A stretch of DNA of 64,000 bases from Pseudoroseicyclus aestuarii (GTDB lineage: Bacteria > Pseudomonadota > Alphaproteobacteria > Rhodobacterales > Rhodobacteraceae), in contig NZ_QJTE01000007.1 of the NCBI RefSeq assembly GCF_003217255.1, forward strand, positions 39,640 to 103,639, in the 5' to 3' direction. Position 1 is the stretch's first letter; every line of letters starts with the position of its first letter. The position numbers and the translations under genes are program-made. Under the pieces are notes generated by a model. The model saw nothing but the letters and a program-made list of their open reading frames with translations. It searched no databases and was not told where the DNA came from. Positions 42,622 to 51,964 of this stretch are shown piece after piece.

Positions 42622-43476
42622 ATGATGGCAGCACCAGAGACCCGGCAGCAGAACGGGGAGCAGCGGAAGGGCGCAGAGAGGCGAGAGGCCCTGCAGCAGC
42701 CCGAAGCGCCGGCGCAAGGCTTAGAGGGACGCCAGCAGCCCGCAGGGCCGGAGCAGGGCAGCCAGCCCGGCACGGCTACCGAGGGCGCGCAGCAGCCCGA
42801 GGAGAGCAACCGGGACCGCGTCCGGCGCCTGCTGCTGGTGCCGCTCGGCTTCCGCTTTAGGCGGGGGACCGATGCGGGGGAGGCGCGCCGCAGCCTCGAC
42901 GCCCTGGCGGACGAGCTGGGCTACATGAGCGACGCCAGCCTCTCCGCCCTGCGCGGCATGCTCGCCTCCAAGGGCGAGGGAGCGGCCCGCTGCTTCTGGC
43001 CCGACCTCGCGACCTTCCGCGGCTTCGCGGAGATCGTCCAGCCGCGCCCGCTCGAGGAGGTGCCGGCGCTGGTGCGCTGGTTCCGCTCGGTCGAGGGGCC
43101 GCGGGCGGTGGAGGCCGGCACGCTGGTCGAGACCTTCCTCTGGTTCGAGAAGAAGAAGGCGCCGCCGCTGACGCCGCAGGCCCGGGCCATGGTGGCGCAG
43201 CGGGCCCAGCAGAACCACCGGCGGCTCGAGGTGATCTCGGACCGCCGGGCGCGGGAGGTGCGCAACGACGCGCAGGATTTGGAGTGGGAGCGCTGGTACC
43301 GCAGCACGCTTGCCCGCGTCGAGGCGCTGGTCGCGCGCGTGCAGCGCGAGAAGCAGGCGCAGGACCGCACGGCGGGGTCTGCGGCGACAGCACAAGGGAC
43401 AGGGGCGGCACCGCAGGCCCGTCCCGCGCAAGACACGACACGACCGACACGGACGGCAGAGGAGATGACCCGATGA
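42622..43476 (+). CDS. Hypothetical protein downstream of the palindrome array
   Basis: A 284-residue protein. Residues 1-60 are a Gln/Glu/Gly-rich low-complexity stretch; a folded helical region follows (about 65-240: RVRRLLLVPLGFRFRRG, DELGYMSDASLSALRGML, CFWPDLATFRGFAEIV); the tail is disordered. No family is recognised. A near-perfect AAGGAGGTGA lies 5 nt before ATG 42622, which decides the start over more upstream codons. Confidence 0.65.
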   Translation: MMAAPETRQQNGEQRKGAERREALQQPEAPAQGLEGRQQPAGPEQGSQPGTATEGAQQPEESNRDRVRRLLLVPLGFRFRRGTDAGEARRSLDALADELGYMSDASLSALRGMLASKGEGAARCFWPDLATFRGFAEIVQPRPLEEVPALVRWFRSVEGPRAVEAGTLVETFLWFEKKKAPPLTPQARAMVAQRAQQNHRRLEVISDRRAREVRNDAQDLEWERWYRSTLARVEALVARVQREKQAQDRTAGSAATAQGTGAAPQARPAQDTTRPTRTAEEMTR

Positions 43477-44336
43477 AGGACAGGCTGGCAGAGATCATCG
43501 GCGACGGCCGCGCGGCGCTGGAAGCGCTGCCGAAGGCAGAGCAGCAGGCGCTGGTGGACGAGATGGGCTCGATCGCCCGCGCCCGCCGCGCCGCCTGGGG
43601 CCGGCTGCCCGAGGCGGAGCGGATGCGGCTGGTGCGCGCCGCGGGCGCTGTGCCGGTCAGCACCGGCGATGCCGCGCCCGAGGCGCCCGCCCGCGGCGCC
43701 GTGCGCGTGGTGACGATGCAGGGGATGTGTCCGACGGGAGAGACGGGCTTCGAGCTGCAGCCCATCGGCTACCGCGGGCGGCAGACGATGCGGCGCGCCG
43801 ACGCCGTGGACGTGATGGCGCACCAAGCGGCGCAGAAGAAGACCAAGGTGGCGCTGACACCGGCGCAGGTGGAGATGGGCCGGCACTACGCCGCGCTCTT
43901 CGAGCGCTGCGAGGCCAGCGACATGCGCGGCTCCTCGATGGAGATGACCGGCGGTCGCTCTGTCGGCGCGCGCGGCGGCGACGTGAACGAGGCGCGGCTG
44001 GAAGAGCGGCGGCGGCTGGTGGCGCTGCAGCGCCGGATCGGCGACGGGGTGGCGATGCCGATCCGGCGGGTCCGCCCCTCGAAGCGGGGCGCGGACGCCA
44101 AGCCGCGGCGGGCGATCAGCGACCGGCAGCTGGTCGACGGCGTCTTCGTCGAGGGGCTGACGATCTCGGGCCTGCTGAAGAAGCACAACTGGGGCCTGGG
44201 CGGCGCCACGGTGCAGGCGGCGACGGCAGCGCTTGCCGCGGCCCTCGACCGGCTCTCGGGCCCGGCCCCGCGCCCGCGGATGGCGGCGGCCTTCTACGGC
44301 ACCCGCGCCAGCTGGCCGGCGGAAGAGGAGGTGTGA
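43473..44336 (+). CDS. Hypothetical phage-like regulatory protein
   Basis: A 287-residue protein. The C-terminal half (ALTPAQVEMGRHYAALFERCE.., LEERRRLVALQRRIGDG, then RAISDRQLVDGVFVEGLTISGLLKKHNW) has the layout of small phage regulatory helical domains related to DUF6456, by weak visual resemblance. It is the last gene of the coupled rightward operon (ATGA with the previous gene), where phages often place a late activator or antiterminator. Confidence 0.5.
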   Translation: MKDRLAEIIGDGRAALEALPKAEQQALVDEMGSIARARRAAWGRLPEAERMRLVRAAGAVPVSTGDAAPEAPARGAVRVVTMQGMCPTGETGFELQPIGYRGRQTMRRADAVDVMAHQAAQKKTKVALTPAQVEMGRHYAALFERCEASDMRGSSMEMTGGRSVGARGGDVNEARLEERRRLVALQRRIGDGVAMPIRRVRPSKRGADAKPRRAISDRQLVDGVFVEGLTISGLLKKHNWGLGGATVQAATAALAAALDRLSGPAPRPRMAAAFYGTRASWPAEEEV

Positions 44337-45143
44337 CCAGGAGCGGCGGGCGCCGGCGGCAGGCAAGCGAGCCAGCCGGACTGGCAGTGCCGGCCCTTCC
44401 GAGCGCGGTGGGCGTGCCGGTGGTAGCGGCGGCGGCAGGGGCAGGGCCTCCCGCGGCCCCGCTGCGCGGGGGACCGGGGGTGGTCTGAAAATCTGGGCAA
44501 CCTCGCGGTGACCGCGCATCCAACCTTTCTTTTCGTGCGCGGCTATTTCAGGAAAAAAGCCCACTTGGTGGAGTAAGAGGGGGGAGGCGAAGCGGCAGCG
44601 TCCGACCACCTTCGGTATGGGACCGGTCAAGCATGTGTGGTGTCGAGAGGCCCTGCGACCTAAGACCCGACTCTCCTCCGGCCAATCGGCGAGTCCGCTG
44701 GTCGACGTCTGACGCTGCGGGACGAAAGCGCCTGGCTCCCCCAGATGCGCCGCCGCTCCCCGTCCATAGCTGCCGTTTGCAGACGAAGGCATTGCTGCCG
44801 TGCTACTTTACCAATCCGATCATTTGTGCCTCGCGGAGCATCTCACTGCGAAGATTTTCGCATCGCGAACTTCTCAACGTCTGATGCGCGTGTGGTTCTT
44901 CCTCGGTGCGCGGGTGTTATGCCGCTCGCCCTTGCCGCAAACGGCGCGAGCGGGCGGCTCATCTAATATCGGCTTTCTTTGCCGGAGGTATCAGCCTGAT
45001 GCGAATGGCGTGCCGGATGAGAGGCCGCTCTGCGCCGGCCAGGGCCACACCGCTTGCGACGGCGCGGCGAGGCGCGTAGACGTTGATCGAATCGCGTCGC
45101 CAGCAGCTCCGCCAGTCGCACGTGCCTTAACAAGGTAGAGCTG
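44337..45143. other. 807-nt region without a convincing gene; contains an IS-end remnant
   Basis: A GTG-started 51-codon frame (44333-44488) overlaps the previous stop but is Ala/Pro/Gly/Val low complexity and poorly supported. From 44657 to 44700 an IS-end remnant is present. A short hairpin (TGCGAA-GATT-TTCGCA, about 44848-44863) lies further on. The last 200 nt should contain the hmuS promoter, but no clear iron-box palindrome is seen. Confidence 0.5.
44657..44700 (+). mobile_element. IS-end remnant (left copy)
   Basis: This 44-nt segment beginning GACCTAAGACCC matches the reverse complement of 51820-51863 at 37 of 44 positions. The latter follows a decayed IS3-family transposase, so both are IS ends. 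Together they bracket the heme uptake locus in inverted orientation. Confidence 0.7.
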
Positions 45144-46184
45144 ATGACCAACAATACCCCCGCCGCACTGCGTGCGGCACGCCTCTCAAGCACTTTGCGC
45201 GACCGCGACCTGGCAGCCGAACTGGGTGTGACGGAGGCGGCCCTTCTTGCCGCCCAAACCGGCGCCGACGTGGTCCGCATCGACTCCGGCGTCGACCGGC
45301 TGATCCCGGCGGTTCAGGAGTTGGGCGAGGTCATGGCGCTGACCCGCAACGACAGCACCGTGCATGAACGGGTAGGGCGGTATCTGGACTTCCGGCCCGG
45401 CAACCACGCCGCAGGTGTGTTCGGGCCCGAGATCGACCTGCGCCTGTTTCCCGCCCATTGGTGCCACGCCTTCGCCGTGACGCGGCAGACCGAGCGGGGA
45501 ACGACGCGCAGCGTGCAGGTCTTCGACGCCGCCGGCGACGCGGTGCACAAGGTGCATCTGCGGGAGGGGTCGGACGTGGGGGCCTTCCAGCGGCTGATCG
45601 ACACGCTGCGGCTGGACCTTCAGGACGACGGTTTCGCGGCCGACCCGCGCAAGCCGGCCGAGGAGTTGCGGACCAATCCCGAAAAGCTGGACGAGCTGCG
45701 CGAGGCGTGGCGCCGGATGACGGACACGCATCAGTTCATGCGGCTGACAGGGCGCCTAGGGATGAATCGTCTCGGCGCCTATCGCGGCGTCGGCGCGCCC
45801 TTCGTGCGGGCACTCGATCCGCGGCTGTCCGGCGACCTGCTGCGCCGGCTGGCCGAGACCGGGCAGGAGGTCATCCTGTTCGTCGGCAATCGCGGCTGCA
45901 TCCAGATCCACTGGGGTCCGGTCGAACGGATCGTGCCGTCCGGCCCGTGGATCAACGTGCTGGACCCGCGCTTCAACCTGCACCTTAGGGCCGACCGCGT
46001 GGCGGAAGTCTGGGCGGTGGAAAAGCCGACGCGCCGGGGGCCGGCTCTGTCGGTCGAGGCGTTCGATAAGGACGGCACGCTGCTGTACCAGATCTTCGGC
46101 AAGCGCAACGAAACCGAGGATCATACCGAAAGCTGGGCGCGGCTCGTCGCCGAGCTGCCCGACGCGGCCGAGGTGCCGGCATGA
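45144..46184 (+). CDS. hmuS: Hemin-degrading/heme-trafficking factor HmuS
   Basis: A 346-residue protein of two homologous halves, matching HemS/HmuS. The heme-ligating His196 lies in RRMTDTHQFMRL. It receives cytoplasmic heme and releases or passes on iron. AAGGTAGAG lies just before the ATG. It is first in an hmuSTUV operon with ATGA coupling to hmuT. Confidence 0.93.
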   Translation: MTNNTPAALRAARLSSTLRDRDLAAELGVTEAALLAAQTGADVVRIDSGVDRLIPAVQELGEVMALTRNDSTVHERVGRYLDFRPGNHAAGVFGPEIDLRLFPAHWCHAFAVTRQTERGTTRSVQVFDAAGDAVHKVHLREGSDVGAFQRLIDTLRLDLQDDGFAADPRKPAEELRTNPEKLDELREAWRRMTDTHQFMRLTGRLGMNRLGAYRGVGAPFVRALDPRLSGDLLRRLAETGQEVILFVGNRGCIQIHWGPVERIVPSGPWINVLDPRFNLHLRADRVAEVWAVEKPTRRGPALSVEAFDKDGTLLYQIFGKRNETEDHTESWARLVAELPDAAEVPA

Positions 46185-47032
46185 GGCGCCGCGCGGTTCT
46201 TGCAGTCCTTGCCCTTCTCGCGGCGGGACGCGCCGGGGCAGAGCAGTATCCCGACACCCGGCAGATCGTCTCGATCGGCGGGCCGATAACCGAAATCGTC
46301 TATGCGCTCGGCCAGCAGAACCGGCTAGTGGCGCGCGACACGACCTCGACCTATCCCGAGGCCGCGACCGATCTACCCGATGTCGGTTACATGCGGCAGC
46401 TGTCGCCCGAAGGGGTGCTGTCGGTCGGGCCGGACCTGATCCTCGCCCGCGAAACCTCGGGCCCGCCAGAGACGATGCAGGTGCTCGGAGAGGCCGGGAT
46501 CCCGGTGGTTCTGGTGCCGGACCGCTTCGACGCCGAAGGCGTGTCCGAAGCCGTGCGCATGGTGGGCGACGCTTTAGGAGAGGCGGACGCCGCCGAGGCG
46601 ATGGCGCAGCGGATCGAGGCGCAGTTCGCGGCGCTTCGGCAGGGTGTGGAGGCGCGCCCTGACGCGCTTCGCGTGCTGTTCGTGCTGTCGGTGGACGGCG
46701 GCCGGCTGAACGTCGCGGGCAGCGGCACCGGCGCCGACGGACTCCTGTCGCTGGCCGGCGGCACGAACGTGATGGGCTCGGCGTTCGGGGGCTACAAGCT
46801 GATCACCGACGAGGCGCTGATCGAGGCGGCGCCGGACGCGATCCTGATGATGGATTCGACCGGCGACCATTCGCTCGCGGACGAGGCGGTGCTGACGATC
46901 CCCGCAGTGACGGCGACGCCCGCCGGGCAGGCCGGGCGCGTGGTGCGCGTGCCGGACTGGGCGCTTGGCTTCGGACCACGGACGCCGGAGGCGGCGCGCG
47001 ACCTGCACGACGCCCTGTTCGGGACACCGTGA
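46181..47032 (+). CDS. hmuT: Periplasmic heme-binding protein HmuT
   Basis: A 283-residue class III substrate-binding protein. It has a signal peptide (about 1-20, cleaved after AGA), IVSIGGPITEIVYALGQQNRLVARD typical of the heme/B12 group, and Tyr70 in VGYMRQLSPEG, the usual heme ligand context. It delivers heme from the outer membrane receptor to HmuUV. Confidence 0.93.
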   Translation: MRRRAVLAVLALLAAGRAGAEQYPDTRQIVSIGGPITEIVYALGQQNRLVARDTTSTYPEAATDLPDVGYMRQLSPEGVLSVGPDLILARETSGPPETMQVLGEAGIPVVLVPDRFDAEGVSEAVRMVGDALGEADAAEAMAQRIEAQFAALRQGVEARPDALRVLFVLSVDGGRLNVAGSGTGADGLLSLAGGTNVMGSAFGGYKLITDEALIEAAPDAILMMDSTGDHSLADEAVLTIPAVTATPAGQAGRVVRVPDWALGFGPRTPEAARDLHDALFGTP

Positions 47033-47033
47033 C

Positions 47034-48137
47034 ATGTCGCTGCTGGAGCAGGTTCGGCAACCACGTCGGCGTGGGCGCGCCGCGGTCGAGGCAATCGCGG
47101 GCGACCGCACCGATCGAGCGCGCCTGCTGACGGCTGCCCTATGCGCCGCCCTTGTTCTGGTGGCCCTAGCAAGCCTCGGCTGGGGCGCGGCGGACGACAC
47201 GCGCGCTCTTCCGGCGCTTCTGTCCCGGTTCGGGCTCGCGGAGGCCGAGCTGCGCGACAGGGTGATCGTGTGGGGCGTGCGGATGCCGCGGATGGTGCTG
47301 GGCGTGCTGGTGGGAGCGGCGCTCGCGGTTACCGGGGCGGTGATGCAAGGCCTGTTCCGCAACCCGCTGGCGGATCCCGGGCTTGTCGGGGTCAGTGCCG
47401 GGGCGGGGCTCGGCGCGGTCTCCGGCATCGTTCTGGCCGGAGCGCTGCCCGCTCTTCTCACCGGATGGCTGGGGCTGTGGCTGGTGCCCGCGGCCGCCTT
47501 CGCCGGCGGCTGGACCTCGACCTTGCTTCTTTATGCCATCGCCACCCGTCAGGGGCGCACATCGGTTGCCACGATGCTGCTGGCGGGGATCGCGCTGGCC
47601 GCGCTGACCGGCGCGTTAACTGGAATCATCGTCTACCGCGCCACCGACCAGCAGCTGCGCGACCTGACCTTCTGGGGGATGGGATCGCTTGCCGGCGCGA
47701 ACTGGAGCCGGGTGATGCTGGCGGCCCCGCTGATCTTGGCCGCGCTGGCCGCGGCGCCCTTCCTCGCCCGCGCCCTCAACGCGCTGGCACTGGGCGAGGC
47801 AGCGGCTGCGCATCTGGGCGTGCCGGTGCAGCGGATGAAGACCATCGCGATCCTGACGGTGGCCGCAGCGGTCGGCGCCTCGGTCTCGGTGACGGGCGGC
47901 ATCGGCTTCATCGGCATCGTCGTGCCGCACCTTCTGCGCCTGATGCAGGGGCCGGATCACCGCTACCTGTTGCCGAATGCCGCGCTGCTTGGTGCGCTTC
48001 TGCTGCTTTTGGCGGATGGCATCGCCCGCACCGTCATCGCCCCGGCAGAACTGCCGATCGGCATCGTCACCGCCACGCTGGGCGGGCCGTTCTTCATGTG
48101 GATCCTGCTGCGCAACCGCGCTGTGATGGACCTGTGA
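47034..48137 (+). CDS. hmuU: Heme ABC transporter permease HmuU
   Basis: A 367-residue FecCD/BtuC-type permease with about ten membrane helices. It has the family signatures RMPRMVLGVLVGAALAVTGA, FRNPLADPGLVGVSAGAGLG and IGFIGIVVPHLLR, the last being the contact site for the ATPase. The N-terminal 35 residues are a basic cytoplasmic extension. ATG 47034 is 2 nt after the hmuT stop. Confidence 0.94.
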   Translation: MSLLEQVRQPRRRGRAAVEAIAGDRTDRARLLTAALCAALVLVALASLGWGAADDTRALPALLSRFGLAEAELRDRVIVWGVRMPRMVLGVLVGAALAVTGAVMQGLFRNPLADPGLVGVSAGAGLGAVSGIVLAGALPALLTGWLGLWLVPAAAFAGGWTSTLLLYAIATRQGRTSVATMLLAGIALAALTGALTGIIVYRATDQQLRDLTFWGMGSLAGANWSRVMLAAPLILAALAAAPFLARALNALALGEAAAAHLGVPVQRMKTIAILTVAAAVGASVSVTGGIGFIGIVVPHLLRLMQGPDHRYLLPNAALLGALLLLLADGIARTVIAPAELPIGIVTATLGGPFFMWILLRNRAVMDL

Positions 48138-48922
48138 TGCTGGAGGCAACCGGCATCCGCGTCACGCTTGGCTGGCGCGAGATCTTGCGCGGCATCGACC
48201 TGTTCGCCCGCCCCGGAGAGGTGACAGCGATCGTCGGCCCGAATGGGTCCGGCAAGACGACCCTGCTGCGCGCCCTGACCGGCGAGGTGGATCATGACGG
48301 GCAGATCCGGCTGAACGGCCAGGATGTGGACCGCCTGCGCCCTTGGCAGCTTGCCGCCATGCGGGCGGTGCTGCCGCAGGCGACGGCGCTGGCCTTTCCC
48401 TTTACCGTGCTCGAGGTGGTGCGGCTGGGACTTGCCGCGGGCTTGGGCGCGGCGCGCGCCGACCTTCCTGGCAAGGCGTTGCGACGGGTTGGCCTGCCGG
48501 GCTTCGAAGGGCGGCTGTATCAGCAGCTCTCGGGCGGCGAGAAGCAGCGTGTCCATTTGGCCCGCGTGCTCGTTCAGATCTGGGAACCGGTGGCCCATGG
48601 CGCGCCACGCTGGATGTTCCTGGACGAGCCGGTGTCGAGCCTCGATATCGGGCACCAGCTTCAGGTGATGCAGGTCGCGCGGGACTTCGCGCGCGCGGGC
48701 GGGGGCGTTATCGCGGTGATGCATGATCTGAACCTGACGGCGATGTTCGCCAGCAGCGTCGCGCTGATGGAACAGGGCCTCATCACGGGGTTTGGCAGCC
48801 CGGATGATGTGCTGACCGACGCCGCCCTGTCCCGCGCCTACGACTGCCGCCTGAGGACGAACCACGCGCCGGTCACCGGCCGCTGGATCCTGCCGCAAGG
48901 GGCCGAGGCCGGCCTGTCCTGA
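48137..48922 (+). CDS. hmuV: Heme ABC transporter ATPase HmuV
   Basis: A 261-residue ABC ATPase: Walker A GPNGSGKTT, signature LSGGEKQRVHLARVLVQ, Walker B WMFLDEPVSSLD, switch His in AVMHDLNLT. The insertion of variable residues before Walker B (WEPVAHGAPRW) is typical of HmuV. It shares one base with hmuU (TGATG) and ends the operon. Confidence 0.94.
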   Translation: MLEATGIRVTLGWREILRGIDLFARPGEVTAIVGPNGSGKTTLLRALTGEVDHDGQIRLNGQDVDRLRPWQLAAMRAVLPQATALAFPFTVLEVVRLGLAAGLGAARADLPGKALRRVGLPGFEGRLYQQLSGGEKQRVHLARVLVQIWEPVAHGAPRWMFLDEPVSSLDIGHQLQVMQVARDFARAGGGVIAVMHDLNLTAMFASSVALMEQGLITGFGSPDDVLTDAALSRAYDCRLRTNHAPVTGRWILPQGAEAGLS

Positions 48923-48982
48923 GGGCGAGCCTCCGGGTCGTCGGCCCGTGCCCGGTTCCGCGTATCGCGCGGCATGATCCGC

Positions 48983-48999
48983 CGGACCTGGTAGGTCCG
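48983..48999. other. Stem-loop between convergent hmuV and heme receptor genes
   Basis: CGGACCT-GGT-AGGTCCG is a perfect 7-bp stem in the 232-nt convergent gap. It lacks a T-run; it may nevertheless limit read-through in both directions. Confidence 0.4.
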
Positions 49000-49154
49000 A
49001 CAGGGCTCGCCCGCGGCAGCCGCAGGAAGCCCGCAACGCTCCCCAAACCCGCTGTCCAAAACGCTTGCGACCCCGCCGTGGGGACGGGGCCGCTGCTGCG
49101 GGGCATGGTCCGCAATTCGGGCAAGGCGAGGGAACCCCCTGCCCGGATCTCCGA

Positions 49155-51128
49155 TCAGAACGTCTTGGTCAGACCGACGAGGATGTTTCGCCCCTCGGCT
49201 GGCCGTGTCGCGAGGTGCGGGGTGTAGTCCCGGTCGAAGGCGTTCTCGACCGCCAGCCGCACCTCGAGGTCATCACCGTGGCTGCCAAGTTCGGGCCGCC
49301 ACGTGGCGCGCAGGTTGTGAACTGCATAGCCGGGGCTGGTCACGGCCGCGTCCTCCACCTCGGCTGCCGCATGAACCTCCCAGCTCACGTCCAGCGCCTC
49401 GCCCCAGCGCTTGCCCAGAGTCACCCGCAGGTCGTCGGCCGGAATGCCGCGCCATAGCTCTTCGCTGTCCCGTGCCTTGCCATCCTGAATGTTGCCGTTG
49501 AGGTCGACATAGAAACCCGAACCGTGGCTGTAGGACGCTTCAAGCTCAAAGCCGTCCAGATCGACGCCGGTGACGCCGCTGTATGAGGTCACGTCCCACA
49601 GCGCGGTCGTGTAGGCGTTCGCTCTGATCTCCAGCTGGTCGCCGCTCGACAACAGGCTGCCCCGATCCCACGACGCGCCGACCTCGAACGTGCGCGCCTT
49701 TTCCGACGTCTCCATGTAGACGGGGAAGTTGGCGCTAGCCGGGTCGAGGTCGTCGATGATCGGCAGGCTTTCGGTATAGGCGGCACTGGCGAAGACCGAG
49801 ACGCCGCCGCCGACCTCCTGCAGGACCGTCAGCGCGCCCATCAGCGCGTCATTGTCGAAATCGCCGGCCGCGTCGTTGCCGACTCTCTGGCTTTCGTAGC
49901 GCAGGGCGGGCGTCAGCGTCGTGCCGCTTCCGAACCGCATGTCGTCCACGGCAAAGAGCGCAATGCGATCGTCCTGCCCGCCGGGAGCGGAGTTCGCGTC
50001 CAGCCGGTCACGGCGCGACAGCTCGACCGCCGTGCGCAGATCGTGTCCGACCGCGCCGGTAGTCAACTGGGCGGTGTTGCGCACCGTCAGCTTGGTCGTC
50101 TCGTAGTCGTGGTCCGCGTTCACCACGTCATAGCCGCCCGGCGGCGCAAAGGCGGAACTGCCTTCTATATACTGTTGGTCGATGGTCTGGCTGGCGTAGG
50201 TCAGCTGCACCTGCATCTGAACCAGCGGCGAGGCCGGGTCGTAATCCCAGGTTAGCGCGGCGGTGCTGCTGTCGATGTCGCGATCGACGTTGCCGAAGGC
50301 GCCGCCTACGGTGCTGAAGCTGTCATAAGGCACGTCGCGATCCGACGCCGACGTCTCGGTGTAGGTCAGCGTCAACGACTGGTCCGGCGTGATCTGACCG
50401 CGAATCTTGAACAGGGAAGACGGCGTTGCGGAGGCGGAGTTGTTGATCGTCGTGCCGCTGCCGTCGTCCTGATCGTCCTGCTCGCGCCAGGTGTAGTTCG
50501 CGAGGAATTCCCAGCGGTCGCTCAGTTGCCAGCCCAGTGTCGTGCTGCTGGTCAGACCGTCCCCGTTGCTCGAGTATTGCAGGCCCTGCCGGATGCGGTA
50601 TCCGACGTCACCGCCCGTCAGGTCCGACGCGTCGATTGTGTCGAGACGGACCAGCCCGCCCACCGCGCCGGAGCCGTATTCGAGGGTGCCGGCGATGCCG
50701 CGCACCACCTCCACCTCGCGGAACAGCGCGGGGTCGGTGTAGAGTTGCGTGCCAATCCGGTACAGTTCCTCGGACCCGACGCTGGCGCCGTCGATCTGGA
50801 TCAGCACCTTCTGGTCCGTGCCATAGGTGCCGTTGGCGCCGAAGCCGCGGATGTTGATACCCGACCCGGACGGGGTTCCGCCATTGACCAGCGTGACGCC
50901 GGGGACCGAGTCGACGATCTCGGCGATGGTATCGGGAACTCGGTCGGCGATCTCTTCCCCGTCGATCTGGGTAACCGAGGCGGCAGAGTCGGTGGCGACA
51001 TTGCGTTTGCTCTGGACGATGATGGGAGGCAGCTCGACGGCGCCGGTCTGTTGCGCGGTGGCCGGAAGGGCCATCGACAAGGCAACCGGAAGCGCAAGCC
51101 TGCCACCGCGCGTGATGCGGTTGGGCAT
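49155..51128 (-). CDS. TonB-dependent heme/hemoglobin receptor (HmuR-like)
   Basis: A 657-residue outer-membrane receptor. Signal peptide about 1-25; the plug domain (about 35-150) contains NIRGFGANGTYGTDQKVLIQ and VVRGIAGTLEYGSGAVGG; the 22-strand barrel ends in the C-terminal Phe of LVGLTKTF. Its position beside hmuSTUV identifies heme as the likely ligand. The start is ATG 51128, giving a proper signal peptide and AGGAA upstream. No tonB, exbB or exbD gene is in the window. Confidence 0.88.
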   Translation of the reverse strand: MPNRITRGGRLALPVALSMALPATAQQTGAVELPPIIVQSKRNVATDSAASVTQIDGEEIADRVPDTIAEIVDSVPGVTLVNGGTPSGSGINIRGFGANGTYGTDQKVLIQIDGASVGSEELYRIGTQLYTDPALFREVEVVRGIAGTLEYGSGAVGGLVRLDTIDASDLTGGDVGYRIRQGLQYSSNGDGLTSSTTLGWQLSDRWEFLANYTWREQDDQDDGSGTTINNSASATPSSLFKIRGQITPDQSLTLTYTETSASDRDVPYDSFSTVGGAFGNVDRDIDSSTAALTWDYDPASPLVQMQVQLTYASQTIDQQYIEGSSAFAPPGGYDVVNADHDYETTKLTVRNTAQLTTGAVGHDLRTAVELSRRDRLDANSAPGGQDDRIALFAVDDMRFGSGTTLTPALRYESQRVGNDAAGDFDNDALMGALTVLQEVGGGVSVFASAAYTESLPIIDDLDPASANFPVYMETSEKARTFEVGASWDRGSLLSSGDQLEIRANAYTTALWDVTSYSGVTGVDLDGFELEASYSHGSGFYVDLNGNIQDGKARDSEELWRGIPADDLRVTLGKRWGEALDVSWEVHAAAEVEDAAVTSPGYAVHNLRATWRPELGSHGDDLEVRLAVENAFDRDYTPHLATRPAEGRNILVGLTKTF

Positions 51129-51375
51129 GGGTGTTTCCTGTAGGTTTTGGGGAGGGCTTGCTTCGACGCTGGCCATTCTAGAGGCCGGGATCCGGCACTC
51201 GCACACAAGGGCCCTAAGCGAGCTTACTGTTTTAGTCAAGTATTTGCCTGACCATCAGGATTTTTTCGAGGCGAACGGCGCGACGGCTCAGCTTGGCCTC
51301 GGTTCACATGACCTGAGCCCCGCATCCTTCTCCAGTTTGAGGTAGAACCCGCTCCAACCGAGGAGGCGGACGACA

Positions 51376-51805
51376 AAGCAATCGAGGTTCAGCGAGGAGC
51401 AGATCATCGCAATGTTGAAGGAAGAGGGTCGACGCACCGCGTGGACGGCATGGCGGCGGCCGATGTCTGCCGCAAGCACGGGGTGAGATTGACCTCGATG
51501 GCGATCCTGTCGTGGTTCCAGAGCACCGATTTCGAGTGGCACTACATTGCCCCCGGCAAGCCGGCGCAAAACGCTCGCAGTGGCCTTGGACCGGTGGCGG
51601 TTCACCACACGCCGTCGAGAGCTTCAACGAGCGGCTTCGTGACGAGCTCTTGAACGAGACACTGTTCTCGACCCTGGGCAAGGCCCGGCAGCAGATTCAC
51701 GCCTAGCAGGACGACTACAACCACCACAGCCTGCACTCCGGCCTTGGGACCAAGATCCCGGCTGAATTCATGGCAATGACGGAATTGGGAATGCGCGCCG
51801 CGTAG
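51376..51805 (+). pseudogene. Decayed IS3-family transposase (orfA and orfB fragments)
   Basis: The orfA start codon is lost, but RFSEEQIIAMLKEEG and, after a frameshift, AADVCRKHGV are readable. The sequence then jumps directly to the orfB C-terminal part (FEWHYIAPGKPAQNA, then SFNERLRDELLNETLFSTLG), with further frameshifts and an in-frame stop before the final LHSGLGTKIPAEF. Most of orfB, including the first catalytic Asp residues, is deleted. It cannot encode active transposase. Confidence 0.85.
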
Positions 51806-51819
51806 CCCCAAAATTCAAA

Positions 51820-51863
51820 CTGCGGGTTCTCCGATTGGCCGGACGAGAGTTGGGTCTCAGGTC
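51820..51863 (-). mobile_element. IS end (right copy) after the decayed transposase
   Basis: The segment ends the IS remnant 15 nt after its last transposase codon. Read on the minus strand it begins GACCTGAGACCC and matches 44657-44700 at 37 of 44 positions, with 7 mismatches spread along the length. Confidence 0.75.
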
Positions 51864-51964
51864 ATAACCTCCTCGTACTGGGAGACCAGCATGCAGCAGC
51901 CAGAGGCCCTTACGACTATCCGGATTTTCGGTTGAGAGCTCATGGACTCGTGCCAAGGATGGAA

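Noticed and set aside
44333..44488. 51-codon GTG frame overlapping the stop of the last phage-like gene
   Set aside because: The Shine-Dalgarno sequence abuts the start codon and the product is Ala/Pro/Gly/Val low complexity, so evidence for a gene is weak.
51247..51267. CCTGA-CCA-TCAGG followed by a T-run, considered as a terminator
   Set aside because: The stem has only 5 bp and no plus-strand gene ends just upstream; probably chance or IS debris.
44657..51863. Intact composite transposon around the heme locus
   Set aside because: The left side has only about 44 nt of IS end and the right side a dead transposase; target duplications were not found by eye.
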